Of a stretch of DNA of 28,416 nucleotides, positions 17,455-25,101 are shown piece after piece (within the stretch, counting starts at the first letter, position 1; every line of letters begins with the position of its first letter). Source of the DNA: Pseudomonadota bacterium (GTDB taxonomy: Bacteria > Pseudomonadota > Alphaproteobacteria > Rhizobiales > Hyphomicrobiaceae); contig JAKALI010000006.1 of NCBI GenBank assembly GCA_021813195.1, positions 1 to 28,416 of the forward strand, written 5' to 3'. A program made the translations under genes and the position numbers. Below the pieces are notes generated by a model. That model was not told where the DNA came from, searched no databases, and worked only from the letters and a program-made list of their open reading frames with translations.

Positions 17455-18336
17455 TCAACCGCTGAGTGGCAGAGGCAGCACCGTGACGCCGGGGGGAGCG
17501 GGGATGGCGTCGGGGACGAAAAAATCTTGGACCAGCGGCTGGGTCGGATCGATCCGATAGCCGTCGAAGTCTGTTATCCCGCCCGTTTGCCAGAGGAACG
17601 TGTCATCGATCAGAAATTGGCCGGTCAAGGCACGCGCCGGCTGGGTGAGCAGCAGGTAGACGGCATCCGCCACGATGTCGGGTTTGCGGCTCATCGCGAC
17701 GATGCGCTCGCCACCCAAGACATTGCGCACGGCTGTTGTGCCGATAGCTGTGCGTGGCCATAGTGCGTTGATGGCGATTCCGGCTGCGCGGAACTCCTCT
17801 GCCATGCCGAGCACGCATAAGCCCATCCCAAATTTAGCGATCGAGTATGCGAGGTGAGGCGCAAACCAGCTCGGCCGAAGATCGAGCGGCGGCGAAATCA
17901 TCACGACATGGGGATTGGCTGCCTCCCTTAAGTGCGGCAGGCAACAGCGGGTCACGAGAAACGTGCCACGTGTGTTAATCTGGTGCATCAGATCGAAGCG
18001 CTTCATTGTCGTGGCTTCGGTCGGGGTGAGCGAGATGGCCGACGCATTATTGATGACGGCGTCGATGCCGCCGTACGTCTTCACGGTTTGGCGCACGGCG
18101 TCGATAACTTGATCCTCGAAGCGAATATCGCACACAATCGGTAGTGCGCGCCCGCCGGCGCTTTCGATGGCTTGCGCTGCGGTATAGACGGTGCCGGGGA
18201 GACGCGGATCGGGTTCCGCGGACTTCGCGACGATCGCGATATTGGCGCCATCGCGCGCGGCCCTGAGCGCGATCGCGAGGCCGATGCCGCGGCTGGCACC
18301 TGTGATGAAGAGTGTCTTGCCAGCGAGCGTAGACAT
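17455..18336 (-). CDS. HSDL2-like short-chain dehydrogenase/reductase
   Basis: This 293-residue NAD(P)-dependent oxidoreductase belongs to the SDR branch typified by hydroxysteroid dehydrogenase-like protein 2. The Rossmann motif TGASRGIG is at residues 12-19 and the NNAS motif near 96-99. The active site reads ISPPLDL (Ser148) and AYSIAKFGM (Tyr164, Lys168), which is the HSDL2-type pattern. The C-terminus ends in a proline-rich tail (PAPPGVTVLPLPLSG). The ATG at 18336 has AGGAG 8 bases upstream. It is the last gene of an apparent three-gene operon after the crotonase and the unknown membrane protein. A lipid or acyl-CoA substrate is likely but not shown. Confidence 0.9.
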   Translation of the reverse strand: MSTLAGKTLFITGASRGIGLAIALRAARDGANIAIVAKSAEPDPRLPGTVYTAAQAIESAGGRALPIVCDIRFEDQVIDAVRQTVKTYGGIDAVINNASAISLTPTEATTMKRFDLMHQINTRGTFLVTRCCLPHLREAANPHVVMISPPLDLRPSWFAPHLAYSIAKFGMGLCVLGMAEEFRAAGIAINALWPRTAIGTTAVRNVLGGERIVAMSRKPDIVADAVYLLLTQPARALTGQFLIDDTFLWQTGGITDFDGYRIDPTQPLVQDFFVPDAIPAPPGVTVLPLPLSG

Positions 18337-18378
18337 GACCGCGTCTCCTCATCCTTCCAAAATTTATCCAAGGGTGTG

Positions 18379-19929
18379 TCAGGCGGTGCGCGGGAAAACG
18401 AGCCCGCCGAGCCAACGCAAAAAACGGATGGGGACCATCAGGATGCCCCAGAGCTGCAGAGCAAGAAAGCGGACGAAAAGCACGGGCCCCGCGAGTGGCA
18501 AGAAAATGAGAACGAACAGGAGCATGCGGACACCGCGTGCCAGGGCGTAGCCGAGGGCGCCGCCATATTCCGCGCGATCTTCGGGCGGCCAGATCCGGCT
18601 CCACCAGCGCCACGCCGTGACAGGACCAAACAGGCTCGCCACCAGAGCGACGAGGTAGCCCCATTGGATCAGGGCCGGGATGCCCGGTAGGAACCTCAAA
18701 TCGAGTTCGCGCTTGCGCTCCTGATCTGTCAGGTCGGCCTCGATGCCCGACAGCGCGATGTTGCCGAGCACCTCGCTCGAGACAAGATCGACCCAATCGC
18801 CGAGGGCCTCGCCCAACGGAACGGCCGCCCCGGAAGCGGGCGTGGCGTCCAGGGCGATATAGCCGGCGCCACTCGGACGGGCGCGCACGATCATCGGGCC
18901 AGACCTGGCGCTGAGGGCGGCGAGAAAATCGCCGAAGGTGGCTTCGCGAAGCGCGGCATCCAGACCCGGCACGCTCGTTGTCTGCCACAGCCAATTACGT
19001 CCGCCTGGTTGACGTGGAGCATTCGACCGGACGATGACGAGGTCCACGTCCGCCGCACGCGCTGCCTCTTTGAGCGTCTGAAGATCAAGACGCCCCTCCT
19101 CTCCGCGCGACGGTTGGAACTTCAGCGTCGTGCCTTCGATGCGACCGGTCAGGATTATAGTCTGTCCACTAAGGCTGCGCATCGCCTGAGCGAGACTCGT
19201 GGGTTCCACGCGGTCAATCAGTGCTTGTTTGGTGGTTGCATCAAACTGCGGCACGCGCGGCAGGCTGTCGGCACCGCCGGGTTCAAGCGCGACGACACGC
19301 AGGCTGCGGGGCTGAATAGGCCGCGCCAGTTGAAACAGCGCATCCGTCACGAGCGCCTCATCGTCGAGTGAAATGCGCAGCCCCGGACGAACCTCGGCAA
19401 AAAGGGCCTTCGTCGCACCGTTTCCCTCAGAGGAGATCGGATAACTACGCCGTGCGATCACGACATGAAGACGCGCGCCGGGTGGCAGCTGATCGAGACG
19501 GGCGCGCTGCGCAAATACCGAATGGGCGGTGAGATAGAGATCGAGCGGGCCGGAATGGCCGGGTGCCAGCACCTCGCGCATGCGGGAGAGTTCTTCGGGT
19601 GTAGCCGCCGTAAAAGTATCGCCGTGACGGGCGACGAAGCGCCAATGGCCCTCCGGGCCGGCCTCGGCTGCAAGCGCGACGCTGCCGGGCTTATCCGGGA
19701 GACCATCAAGATGCCGCGCGGCCTCGCCGAGGTCTCCGTCGAGGTTCTTCAGGCCGCGCGCAGCCCCTTTGCCGCCCTGTTCGCCGGCCTCGCTCAAGAT
19801 CTTGCTCAGCCAGTTGGCGTGGGCGGGCCCGCTCGCCGGGCCTTGGGCCAAGGCCATCCCGGCCGCAACAATCATAGCCGCAAATTTCCACGGCCGCGGC
19901 GCCGGTGAAGTGGCGATGTTCGACATCAC
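18379..19929 (-). CDS. Large membrane-anchored periplasmic protein of unknown function
   Basis: I do not recognise this 516-residue protein. It has an N-terminal signal-like segment (hydrophobic residues about 14-35, ending PAHA) and then about 370 residues of mixed alpha/beta sequence that should be periplasmic. The C-terminus has roughly three hydrophobic segments: LIQWGYLVALVASLFGPVTA (about 420-440), MLLFVLIFLPLAGPVLF (about 465-482) and LQLWGILMVPIRFLRWLG (about 489-508). The start is GTG at 19929 with AGGAGG 7 bases upstream; an ATG follows immediately. It lies between the crotonase gene (30-base gap) and the HSDL2-like gene (42-base gap) on the same strand. No catalytic motif was found. 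Confidence 0.82.
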   Translation of the reverse strand: MMSNIATSPAPRPWKFAAMIVAAGMALAQGPASGPAHANWLSKILSEAGEQGGKGAARGLKNLDGDLGEAARHLDGLPDKPGSVALAAEAGPEGHWRFVARHGDTFTAATPEELSRMREVLAPGHSGPLDLYLTAHSVFAQRARLDQLPPGARLHVVIARRSYPISSEGNGATKALFAEVRPGLRISLDDEALVTDALFQLARPIQPRSLRVVALEPGGADSLPRVPQFDATTKQALIDRVEPTSLAQAMRSLSGQTIILTGRIEGTTLKFQPSRGEEGRLDLQTLKEAARAADVDLVIVRSNAPRQPGGRNWLWQTTSVPGLDAALREATFGDFLAALSARSGPMIVRARPSGAGYIALDATPASGAAVPLGEALGDWVDLVSSEVLGNIALSGIEADLTDQERKRELDLRFLPGIPALIQWGYLVALVASLFGPVTAWRWWSRIWPPEDRAEYGGALGYALARGVRMLLFVLIFLPLAGPVLFVRFLALQLWGILMVPIRFLRWLGGLVFPRTA

Positions 19930-19959
19930 GCTAGCACCTCCTCTCCGGTCTTCAGATGT

Positions 19960-20718
19960 TTACTGTTTGCTGCGAGCGGACAGAAACCGTGCAAAAGCTT
20001 CGCGCGCCGCCGGTGACGTCAAACAGGCGGCAAACTCCTCCGCCTCCTCCCGCATACGCTTGAGAATTATAGCCGTATCGGGGCGCATGAGGCGACGGGT
20101 GGCGGCGAGTGCTGCGGCAGGCTTCGCAGCGAGACGTTGAGCGATCGCGACCGTATGAGTTTCAAGCTCCGGTGCTGGAACGATGGCATTGATGAGCCCG
20201 CAGGCACAGGCGCGCTCGGCGGTGAAGATTTCGCCAAGGGCAAGCATCTCGAAGGCGCGCTGATATCCGATACGCGCGGGCATCAGAAAGGTGGAGGCCG
20301 CCTCCGGCACCAGACCCAAATCGAGGAAGGGCGTGGAAAATTTTGCGTCCGGCGCGGCATAAACGAGATCGCAATGCAACAGTAGGGTCGTTCCGATGCC
20401 GACGGCATGGCCCTCGACAGCGGCGATCAGCGGCTTTTCGCTCGTAATCAGAGTTTCGATGAACTGGAGGATTTCCACCGGAAGGTCCGCCGCTCCGCTT
20501 GCAGCATCCTGAAAATCAGCAATGTCATGGCCGGCGCAGAACTGACCATCTGATCCCAACAGCACACGCACGCCGATCGCGGGATCCCTGTCGCTTGCGG
20601 ACAGGTGGGCGGTGAGATCGCGATACATCTCGCGCGTCAGCGCATTGCGCTTGTTTGATCGGTTAAGCCTGATGATCGCGACGGCTCCCCGCGCCGAAAT
20701 GTCGACAAACTGAACCAT
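19960..20718 (-). CDS. Crotonase-family enzyme, probably enoyl-CoA isomerase type
   Basis: This 252-residue protein is a member of the enoyl-CoA hydratase/isomerase superfamily. The oxyanion-hole segments are CAGHDIADF (residues 61-69) and EGHAVGIGTTLLLHCDLVYA (102-121). By hand alignment with rat mitochondrial enoyl-CoA hydratase, the two catalytic glutamates are replaced by Thr111 and Phe131. Instead Glu139 in LVPEAAS sits where Delta3,Delta2-enoyl-CoA isomerases carry their single catalytic acid. An isomerase role in beta-oxidation of unsaturated acyl-CoAs therefore fits better than hydratase. It is the first gene of the operon with the unknown membrane protein and the HSDL2-like enzyme. 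The ribosome-binding site is weak. Confidence 0.88.
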   Translation of the reverse strand: MVQFVDISARGAVAIIRLNRSNKRNALTREMYRDLTAHLSASDRDPAIGVRVLLGSDGQFCAGHDIADFQDAASGAADLPVEILQFIETLITSEKPLIAAVEGHAVGIGTTLLLHCDLVYAAPDAKFSTPFLDLGLVPEAASTFLMPARIGYQRAFEMLALGEIFTAERACACGLINAIVPAPELETHTVAIAQRLAAKPAAALAATRRLMRPDTAIILKRMREEAEEFAACLTSPAAREAFARFLSARSKQ

Positions 20719-20911
20719 GGCGGGGTTACCGATTGCGACGATTGGGATTGTGACGAGGCTTGAGACGGTCTCGGTTGTGCTCTAGGTCTGCCGACTACAC
20801 CGCAGAAGTTTCGTCCGGTCGGTAGGACTGCCGGACTTTAGGCGCCGAGAATTGGCAGCGCTAGGGTCCGCACGCAACCTTTAGCCTACGACCGATCGCC
20901 CCGAGTCGGCC

Positions 20912-21865
20912 ATGCCCATTAAAACTGCGACGCCAGAAACAATCGCTGAGGCGGCGCACCTGTTGCGCGCGGGCGCCCTCGTTGCCTTTCCAACCGAGAC
21001 GGTCTACGGGCTCGGCGCGGACGCGCGCAACGGCGAAGCGGTTGCGCAGATCTTCGCCGCGAAAGGCCGGCCGCATTTCAATCCGCTGATCGTTCATGTG
21101 CCGCATCTGAAAGCTGCGATGTCGATCGGGGATTTCTCGCCCGATGTTGCGAGGTTGGCGGACTCGTTCTGGCCTGGTCCATTGACTCTTGTCGTGCCGC
21201 GCAAATTGGGCGGCGGAATCAGTGATCTGGTCACGGCGGGCCTCGAGACGATCGCCCTGCGTGTGCCGGCGCATCCTGTGGCGCAAGCGTTGCTTCATGC
21301 GTTCGGCGGTCCAATCGCCGCGCCGTCTGCGAACCGCTCCGGGCATGTGAGCGCAACACTGGCGCGCCATGTGGCTGAAGATTTGGGCGAGCGGGTCGCG
21401 CTCGTCGTCGATGGCGGAGCGGTCCGGCATGGCCTGGAGTCGACAATCATCGATGCCAGCGGACCCAGCTTGCGCGTCTTGCGGCCGGGCGCGATTGCGA
21501 CGTGCGATTTGGAACGCGCAATTGGCAAACATCTTAACAAGGAATCGGGAGCCCCCGAGCGGCCGATCGCGCCGGGACAACTCTCGAGCCACTATGCGCC
21601 GCGCGCGCAGCTGCGGCTCGATGCGACGAGCGTGGAACCGGGAGAGGCGCAACTGGCCTTCGGTCCGGCCTTGCCGTCGCAGGGTATCATTATCAATCTG
21701 TCGCCGGCCGGCGATATGGTCGAGGCCGCCTCGAATCTATTTTCGGCTCTGCGCGCGCTTGACGCCATGGGGGCTCAGCGAGTCGCGGTGATGCCAATAC
21801 CGTTGCAAGGTTTGGGAGAAGCAATCAACGATCGCTTGCGGCGGGCGGCCGCGCCGCGCAACTGA
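20912..21865 (+). CDS. L-threonylcarbamoyladenylate synthase (Sua5 type)
   Basis: This enzyme makes threonylcarbamoyl-AMP from threonine, bicarbonate and ATP, the first step in forming t6A37 of ANN-decoding tRNAs. The YrdC core (residues about 8-200) shows ALVAFPTETVYGLGADARN, KGRPHFNPLIVHV, FWPGPLTLV, LRVPAHPVA and APSANRSGHVSAT. The family-typical linker PIAPGQLSSHYAPRAQLRL leads into a C-terminal Sua5 domain, so the 317-residue length fits Sua5 rather than the short TsaC form. It is divergent from the crotonase gene across 193 bases and converges on the small cysteine-rich gene. It should be essential or nearly so in this organism. Confidence 0.94.
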   Translation: MPIKTATPETIAEAAHLLRAGALVAFPTETVYGLGADARNGEAVAQIFAAKGRPHFNPLIVHVPHLKAAMSIGDFSPDVARLADSFWPGPLTLVVPRKLGGGISDLVTAGLETIALRVPAHPVAQALLHAFGGPIAAPSANRSGHVSATLARHVAEDLGERVALVVDGGAVRHGLESTIIDASGPSLRVLRPGAIATCDLERAIGKHLNKESGAPERPIAPGQLSSHYAPRAQLRLDATSVEPGEAQLAFGPALPSQGIIINLSPAGDMVEAASNLFSALRALDAMGAQRVAVMPIPLQGLGEAINDRLRRAAAPRN

Positions 21866-21886
21866 ACGCCCGCACGGCCATCTGGT

Positions 21887-22186
21887 TCAGCATCGCGAGC
21901 GGCAGGCGGAACGGCACGTATGGCGCTGTCGCGTGCACTGGGCCACATCGAGGCCGGCGCAATTCGCGCGCTCGCAGTCCGACTCGCATCGTGGCAGACA
22001 TAGCCCGAACGGATCGACAGGATTGATCGGCGGCAGAGGCGAGGGTTGGTCTGTCGGAGGCGTGGCGCGACTTGCTGGCGGTGCGGTCGGTTCCCATCGC
22101 GGCACCCGGTCGGCGCCGTCTGTCGGCGGTGACCCAAGCAGCAGAGCGGCGAAAAACGTAGCAGCGAGCTGGTGTGCGTTTGGCAT
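21887..22186 (-). CDS. Small secreted cysteine-rich protein
   Basis: This 99-residue frame starts MPNAHQLAATFFAALLLGSP, a plausible signal peptide. A Pro-rich segment (about 33-56) follows, then a C-terminal domain with eight cysteines spaced C-x3-C-x3-C-x4-C-x7-C-x6-C-x3-C-x3-C. The last residue is Cys. The paired CX3C motifs on either side of a central stretch suggest a disulfide-bonded helical hairpin. The ATG at 22186 has no visible ribosome-binding site, which lowers confidence. It sits between convergent tsaC/sua5 and divergent rlmH. I do not recognise a named family; function unknown. Confidence 0.6.
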   Translation of the reverse strand: MPNAHQLAATFFAALLLGSPPTDGADRVPRWEPTAPPASRATPPTDQPSPLPPINPVDPFGLCLPRCESDCERANCAGLDVAQCTRQRHTCRSACRSRC

Positions 22187-22243
22187 GGCTAAGTTTACAG
22201 CATGAGCTTAAGTGCGTGAGGAGAAGTTGGAGCCTGCAGGACC

Positions 22244-22723
22244 ATGCGCGTCGGCATCCTTGCCATCGGACGTTTGAGAGAGCCGGAAGAGAGCGCCATT
22301 GTGTTGCGGTATTGCCGCCGCCTGGAACAGGTCGGGCGCGCGCGCGGGTTGGGTTTCCTTGAAGTTCGTGAACTGCCGGAAAGCCGCTTGCCTACACCCG
22401 AGCAGCGCAAAGCCGACGAGGCGGCCCGGCTCTTGGCGGCGTCGGGTGAGAGCATTCGGGTTGCGCTGGATGAACACGGCCGCGCCCTGTCCAGTCGCGA
22501 GTTCGCCGATTTCCTGGGCAAATGTGCCGATGGAGGCCAGAAGTCCTGCATATTCTTGCTCGGAGGACCCGACGGACATGGTTCGCCTGTGCTGGAGGGC
22601 TGCAATCTACGGCTATCGCTCAGTAGGTTGACGTTGCCGCACGGGTTGGCCCGCGTGGTGTTGGCGGAACAGCTCTACCGCGCTGCAACCCTCTTGACGA
22701 ACCACCCTTATCACAGACCGTGA
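22244..22723 (+). CDS. rlmH: 23S rRNA pseudouridine-1915 N3-methyltransferase
   Basis: RlmH is a SPOUT-fold enzyme that methylates N3 of pseudouridine 1915 in helix 69 of 23S rRNA, at the subunit interface. The 159-residue protein has the expected length. Typical landmarks are the SAM-binding knot FLLGGPDGH and the C-terminal run SRLTLPHGLARVVLAEQLYRA, ending HPYHRP. The ATG at 22244 has AGGA just 5 bases upstream and GGAG farther up. The usual upstream neighbour in related genomes is rsfS, which is absent here; instead the small cysteine-rich gene lies divergent across 57 bases. Confidence 0.96.
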   Translation: MRVGILAIGRLREPEESAIVLRYCRRLEQVGRARGLGFLEVRELPESRLPTPEQRKADEAARLLAASGESIRVALDEHGRALSSREFADFLGKCADGGQKSCIFLLGGPDGHGSPVLEGCNLRLSLSRLTLPHGLARVVLAEQLYRAATLLTNHPYHRP

Positions 22724-22867
22724 AAGCTGTTACTCCCTTGGCGGAGCGTTGCTGTCGGGCTATTCGAGGCATGGCTGCATCCCGCGGTGCGCGGCCACAA
22801 AGCTAACTTTGAAGTGAGCACACAACGGACGAGGGACACTCGCCGACGTGTTGGGAGGAGTGCGTTC

Positions 22868-24217
22868 ATGTCGACGAGTATAACGGAAATCCTCAATCGC
22901 TTGGTTTCCCCGGATCTTGCTGCCGTGTCGGCGCAGATCGTGGGAGAGAAATCGGACGCGGCGGCACGCGGTCTCGCCAGCGCTGTGACGAGCCTGTTGC
23001 ACGGACTAGAGGACAAGTCGAGTGACGCTCGGGCGATGGAGATCGTGGCCGATCTGGCGAACGCCGTGACTCGCGATCCGGCTGGCTTGGATGATGTAAA
23101 GGGGTTGCTGGCCGGTGGCGCGCCCACGTCGACGGCAGCGGTGGCCGGCAATCGATTGCTGGGCCTGCTCTTTGGCGCCGAGCAATCCTCCCTCGTCGAT
23201 CTCATCGCGCATGTCAGCGGATTGCGGTTGACCTCGGCAGCTTCGCTGCTGTCATTGGCGGCGCCCATGGTTCTGGCTGCAATTGGTCGGCGGCTCGGCG
23301 GTGGCGCCCTGACGGGTCCTGCCCTTGCCGGTCTCATCGGGCAGGAACGGCAATCTCTGCTTGGCTTTTTCTCGCCGCCCGGCGCTGCGCATGCCGCTGG
23401 CGCTGGGGCCGTGACGTCGTCGGCGGCAACGTTGGCTCATGCCTCGAAGGTTGCAGGCCATACTGCTGCGGCCGCGGCCGCACACACCGCACAAGCAGAG
23501 CCGAGCCGCCATCTCCTGGCCCGCTTGTTCGCGTGGCTGATCATCTTCATGATTCCAGTTGGGATCGGGTTTGCCTACTACTGGCAGACCGTGCACCAGG
23601 GTGCGCACAAGGCCGCCCTGCCAGAGAAAATCCAAGCGCCCGCGACCTCACCGCCCGCTTCCGTCGCCGCGCCGCAGCCTGCTCCCGCGCCGGTGCCTGC
23701 GCCGGCTCCTGTTGCCACCCCGGCCCCTGCGCCCGCAAAAGAGGCTGCACCATTGCCCGAAGGCATGGTACGCATCGCACTTGCCGGCGGAACACAGATT
23801 GAGGCGGCCCGCGATGGCGTCGAGACCAAGGTTATCGAGTTCATCACCGACCCAAATGCCGTGATCGACAAAGGCAAGTGGTTCGATTTTGATCGTCTCA
23901 ATTTCGAGACGGGCTCGACGGCGTTGACGGCAGCGTCCAGGGCTCAAATTGCCAACATTGTCGCCATCTTGAAAGCCTATCCAGCGGTCGAAGTAAAAAT
24001 CGGCGGTTATACCGACAATGTCGGCGACCGGGCCGCAAATCTCGCGCTGTCGGACAAGCGTGCGCGAGCGGTGCGTGATGCCATTATCGCAGGGGGCATC
24101 GATGCCAAGCGGGTCGATGCAGAAGGCTATGGGGACAAGCATCCGATCGCCGATAACGCGACGGAGGCGGGCCGCGCCAAAAATCGTCGAACGGCCATTA
24201 GCGTGCGGGCGAAGTAA
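22868..24217 (+). CDS. DUF937-transmembrane-OmpA envelope protein
   Basis: This 449-residue protein combines an N-terminal DUF937-like helical region (about residues 5-160), a single membrane helix (LFAWLIIFMIPVGIGFAYYW, about 218-238), an Ala/Pro repeat linker (about 256-296) and a C-terminal OmpA domain (about 338-447). The OmpA part holds the peptidoglycan-binding elements GGYTDNVGDRAANLALSDKR and GRAKNRRTAISV. The topology suggests a cytoplasmic or inner N-terminus and a periplasmic domain that grips peptidoglycan through the spacer. The ATG at 22868 has GGAGGAG about 8 bases upstream. The frame opens earlier at 22787 but that start was rejected. A strong terminator follows at 24246-24273. 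Confidence 0.92.
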   Translation: MSTSITEILNRLVSPDLAAVSAQIVGEKSDAAARGLASAVTSLLHGLEDKSSDARAMEIVADLANAVTRDPAGLDDVKGLLAGGAPTSTAAVAGNRLLGLLFGAEQSSLVDLIAHVSGLRLTSAASLLSLAAPMVLAAIGRRLGGGALTGPALAGLIGQERQSLLGFFSPPGAAHAAGAGAVTSSAATLAHASKVAGHTAAAAAAHTAQAEPSRHLLARLFAWLIIFMIPVGIGFAYYWQTVHQGAHKAALPEKIQAPATSPPASVAAPQPAPAPVPAPAPVATPAPAPAKEAAPLPEGMVRIALAGGTQIEAARDGVETKVIEFITDPNAVIDKGKWFDFDRLNFETGSTALTAASRAQIANIVAILKAYPAVEVKIGGYTDNVGDRAANLALSDKRARAVRDAIIAGGIDAKRVDAEGYGDKHPIADNATEAGRAKNRRTAISVRAK

Positions 24218-24245
24218 GCCACAACAGTCTCGAACTTCGAAAATG

Positions 24246-24273
24246 GGTGGCCGCATGCAGCGGCCGCCTTTTT
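24246..24273 (+). terminator. Rho-independent terminator after the OmpA-family gene
   Basis: GGTGGCCGC (24246-24254) pairs with GCGGCCGCC (24260-24268) through nine pairs including one U-G wobble. The loop is ATGCA and a run of five T follows (24269-24273). It lies 29 bases after the OmpA stop. On the minus strand the stem is followed by CATTTTCG, so it may also stop transcription from the convergent dehydrogenase gene. Confidence 0.85.
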
Positions 24274-24277
24274 CGTA

Positions 24278-25101
24278 TTACATTTTGTGAACGAACCAGT
24301 CCGTGACAGAGCGGGGTGCAACGCGGCGCAAGGCAGCGGCAAGGTAGGTCGGGGTGGTCACGTAGTAGCGGACCTTCGGCCGCCGTGCTTCAACGGCGTG
24401 CACAAGCCTTGTCGCAACGGCCTCGGGCTCGAGCTTGAACCGATCGGTCCCCCTTGACGCATGCGGGCTAGGCGCGCTTCGTACGTCGCGCGATGGGGCG
24501 AACGGTCGATGGCGACAGTTTCGAGAAAGTTGGCCATCGCGTGTTCCACGAAGCGCGAATAGATCGGCCCTGGTTCGATCAGCGAGACGTGGATGCCTGT
24601 TCCTTCCAGTTCCAGTCTCAACGAATCCGAGAGAGCTTCGAGGGCGAATTTGGAGGCGCAGTAGGCCCCGCGGTATGGCGCTGACACAAAACCCAGAACA
24701 GAGGAGCACTGTACGATGCGGCCCGATCCCTGGCGGCGCATTGCGGGTATGATGCAGCGCGTAAGTTCGTGCGTATTAATAAGGTTGACCTCGAGCTGAC
24801 GCCGTAAGACGTCGGCCGTCAGATCCTCGACGGCGCCAACCTGCCCGTATGCCGCGTTGTTGAATAGTGCGTCGAGGCGTCCGCCCGTCAAACGCAGTGC
24901 CTCCTGTGCACACGCCGTTACGGAGACCGGATCGGCGAGCTCCAAATGGAGCGTCTCAACGCCGATCACTGTGCGCAGCATCTCAAGGTCGCGAGACTTG
25001 CGAGCGGTCGCAATTACCCGCCAGCCGCGCTCCTTCATAACGCGTGCGCATGCAAGGCCGATGCCCGACGAACATCCTGTGATGAGAATGGAGCGCTGCA
25101 T
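24278..25101 (-). pseudogene. Short-chain dehydrogenase interrupted by a one-base frameshift
   Basis: The classical SDR starts at the ATG at 25101 with TGCSSGIG (residues 8-15), NNAAYG (81-86) and the active site Ser134, Tyr147 and Lys151 (AYCASKFA). The frame stays good through YEARLARMRQGG. It then slips at a run of five G (24449-24453 on the plus strand as C), after which the homologous continuation, TDRFKLEPEAVATRLVHAVE through DWFVHKM, is in another frame ending at 24278. Adding one G restores a 274-residue protein of normal SDR length. Its start is coupled to the BtuF-like gene by TGATG overlap. It may be a real mutation or a homopolymer sequencing error. Confidence 0.85.

Noticed and set aside
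18047..18994. Minus-strand open frame of 315 codons overlapping the HSDL2-like and unknown membrane protein genes
   Set aside because: It is very rich in Arg, Gly and Pro, overlaps two better-supported genes in a different frame, and has no recognisable domain. It is a shadow of high-GC coding sequence.
20861..21652. Minus-strand open frame of 263 codons opposite the tsaC/sua5 gene
   Set aside because: It is Arg/His-rich antisense of a clearly conserved gene, with no domain features.
23640..23755. Repetitive GC-rich tract that could be taken for a repeat array
   Set aside because: It encodes the Ala/Pro spacer of the OmpA-family protein in frame; units are imperfect and not a CRISPR or tandem satellite.
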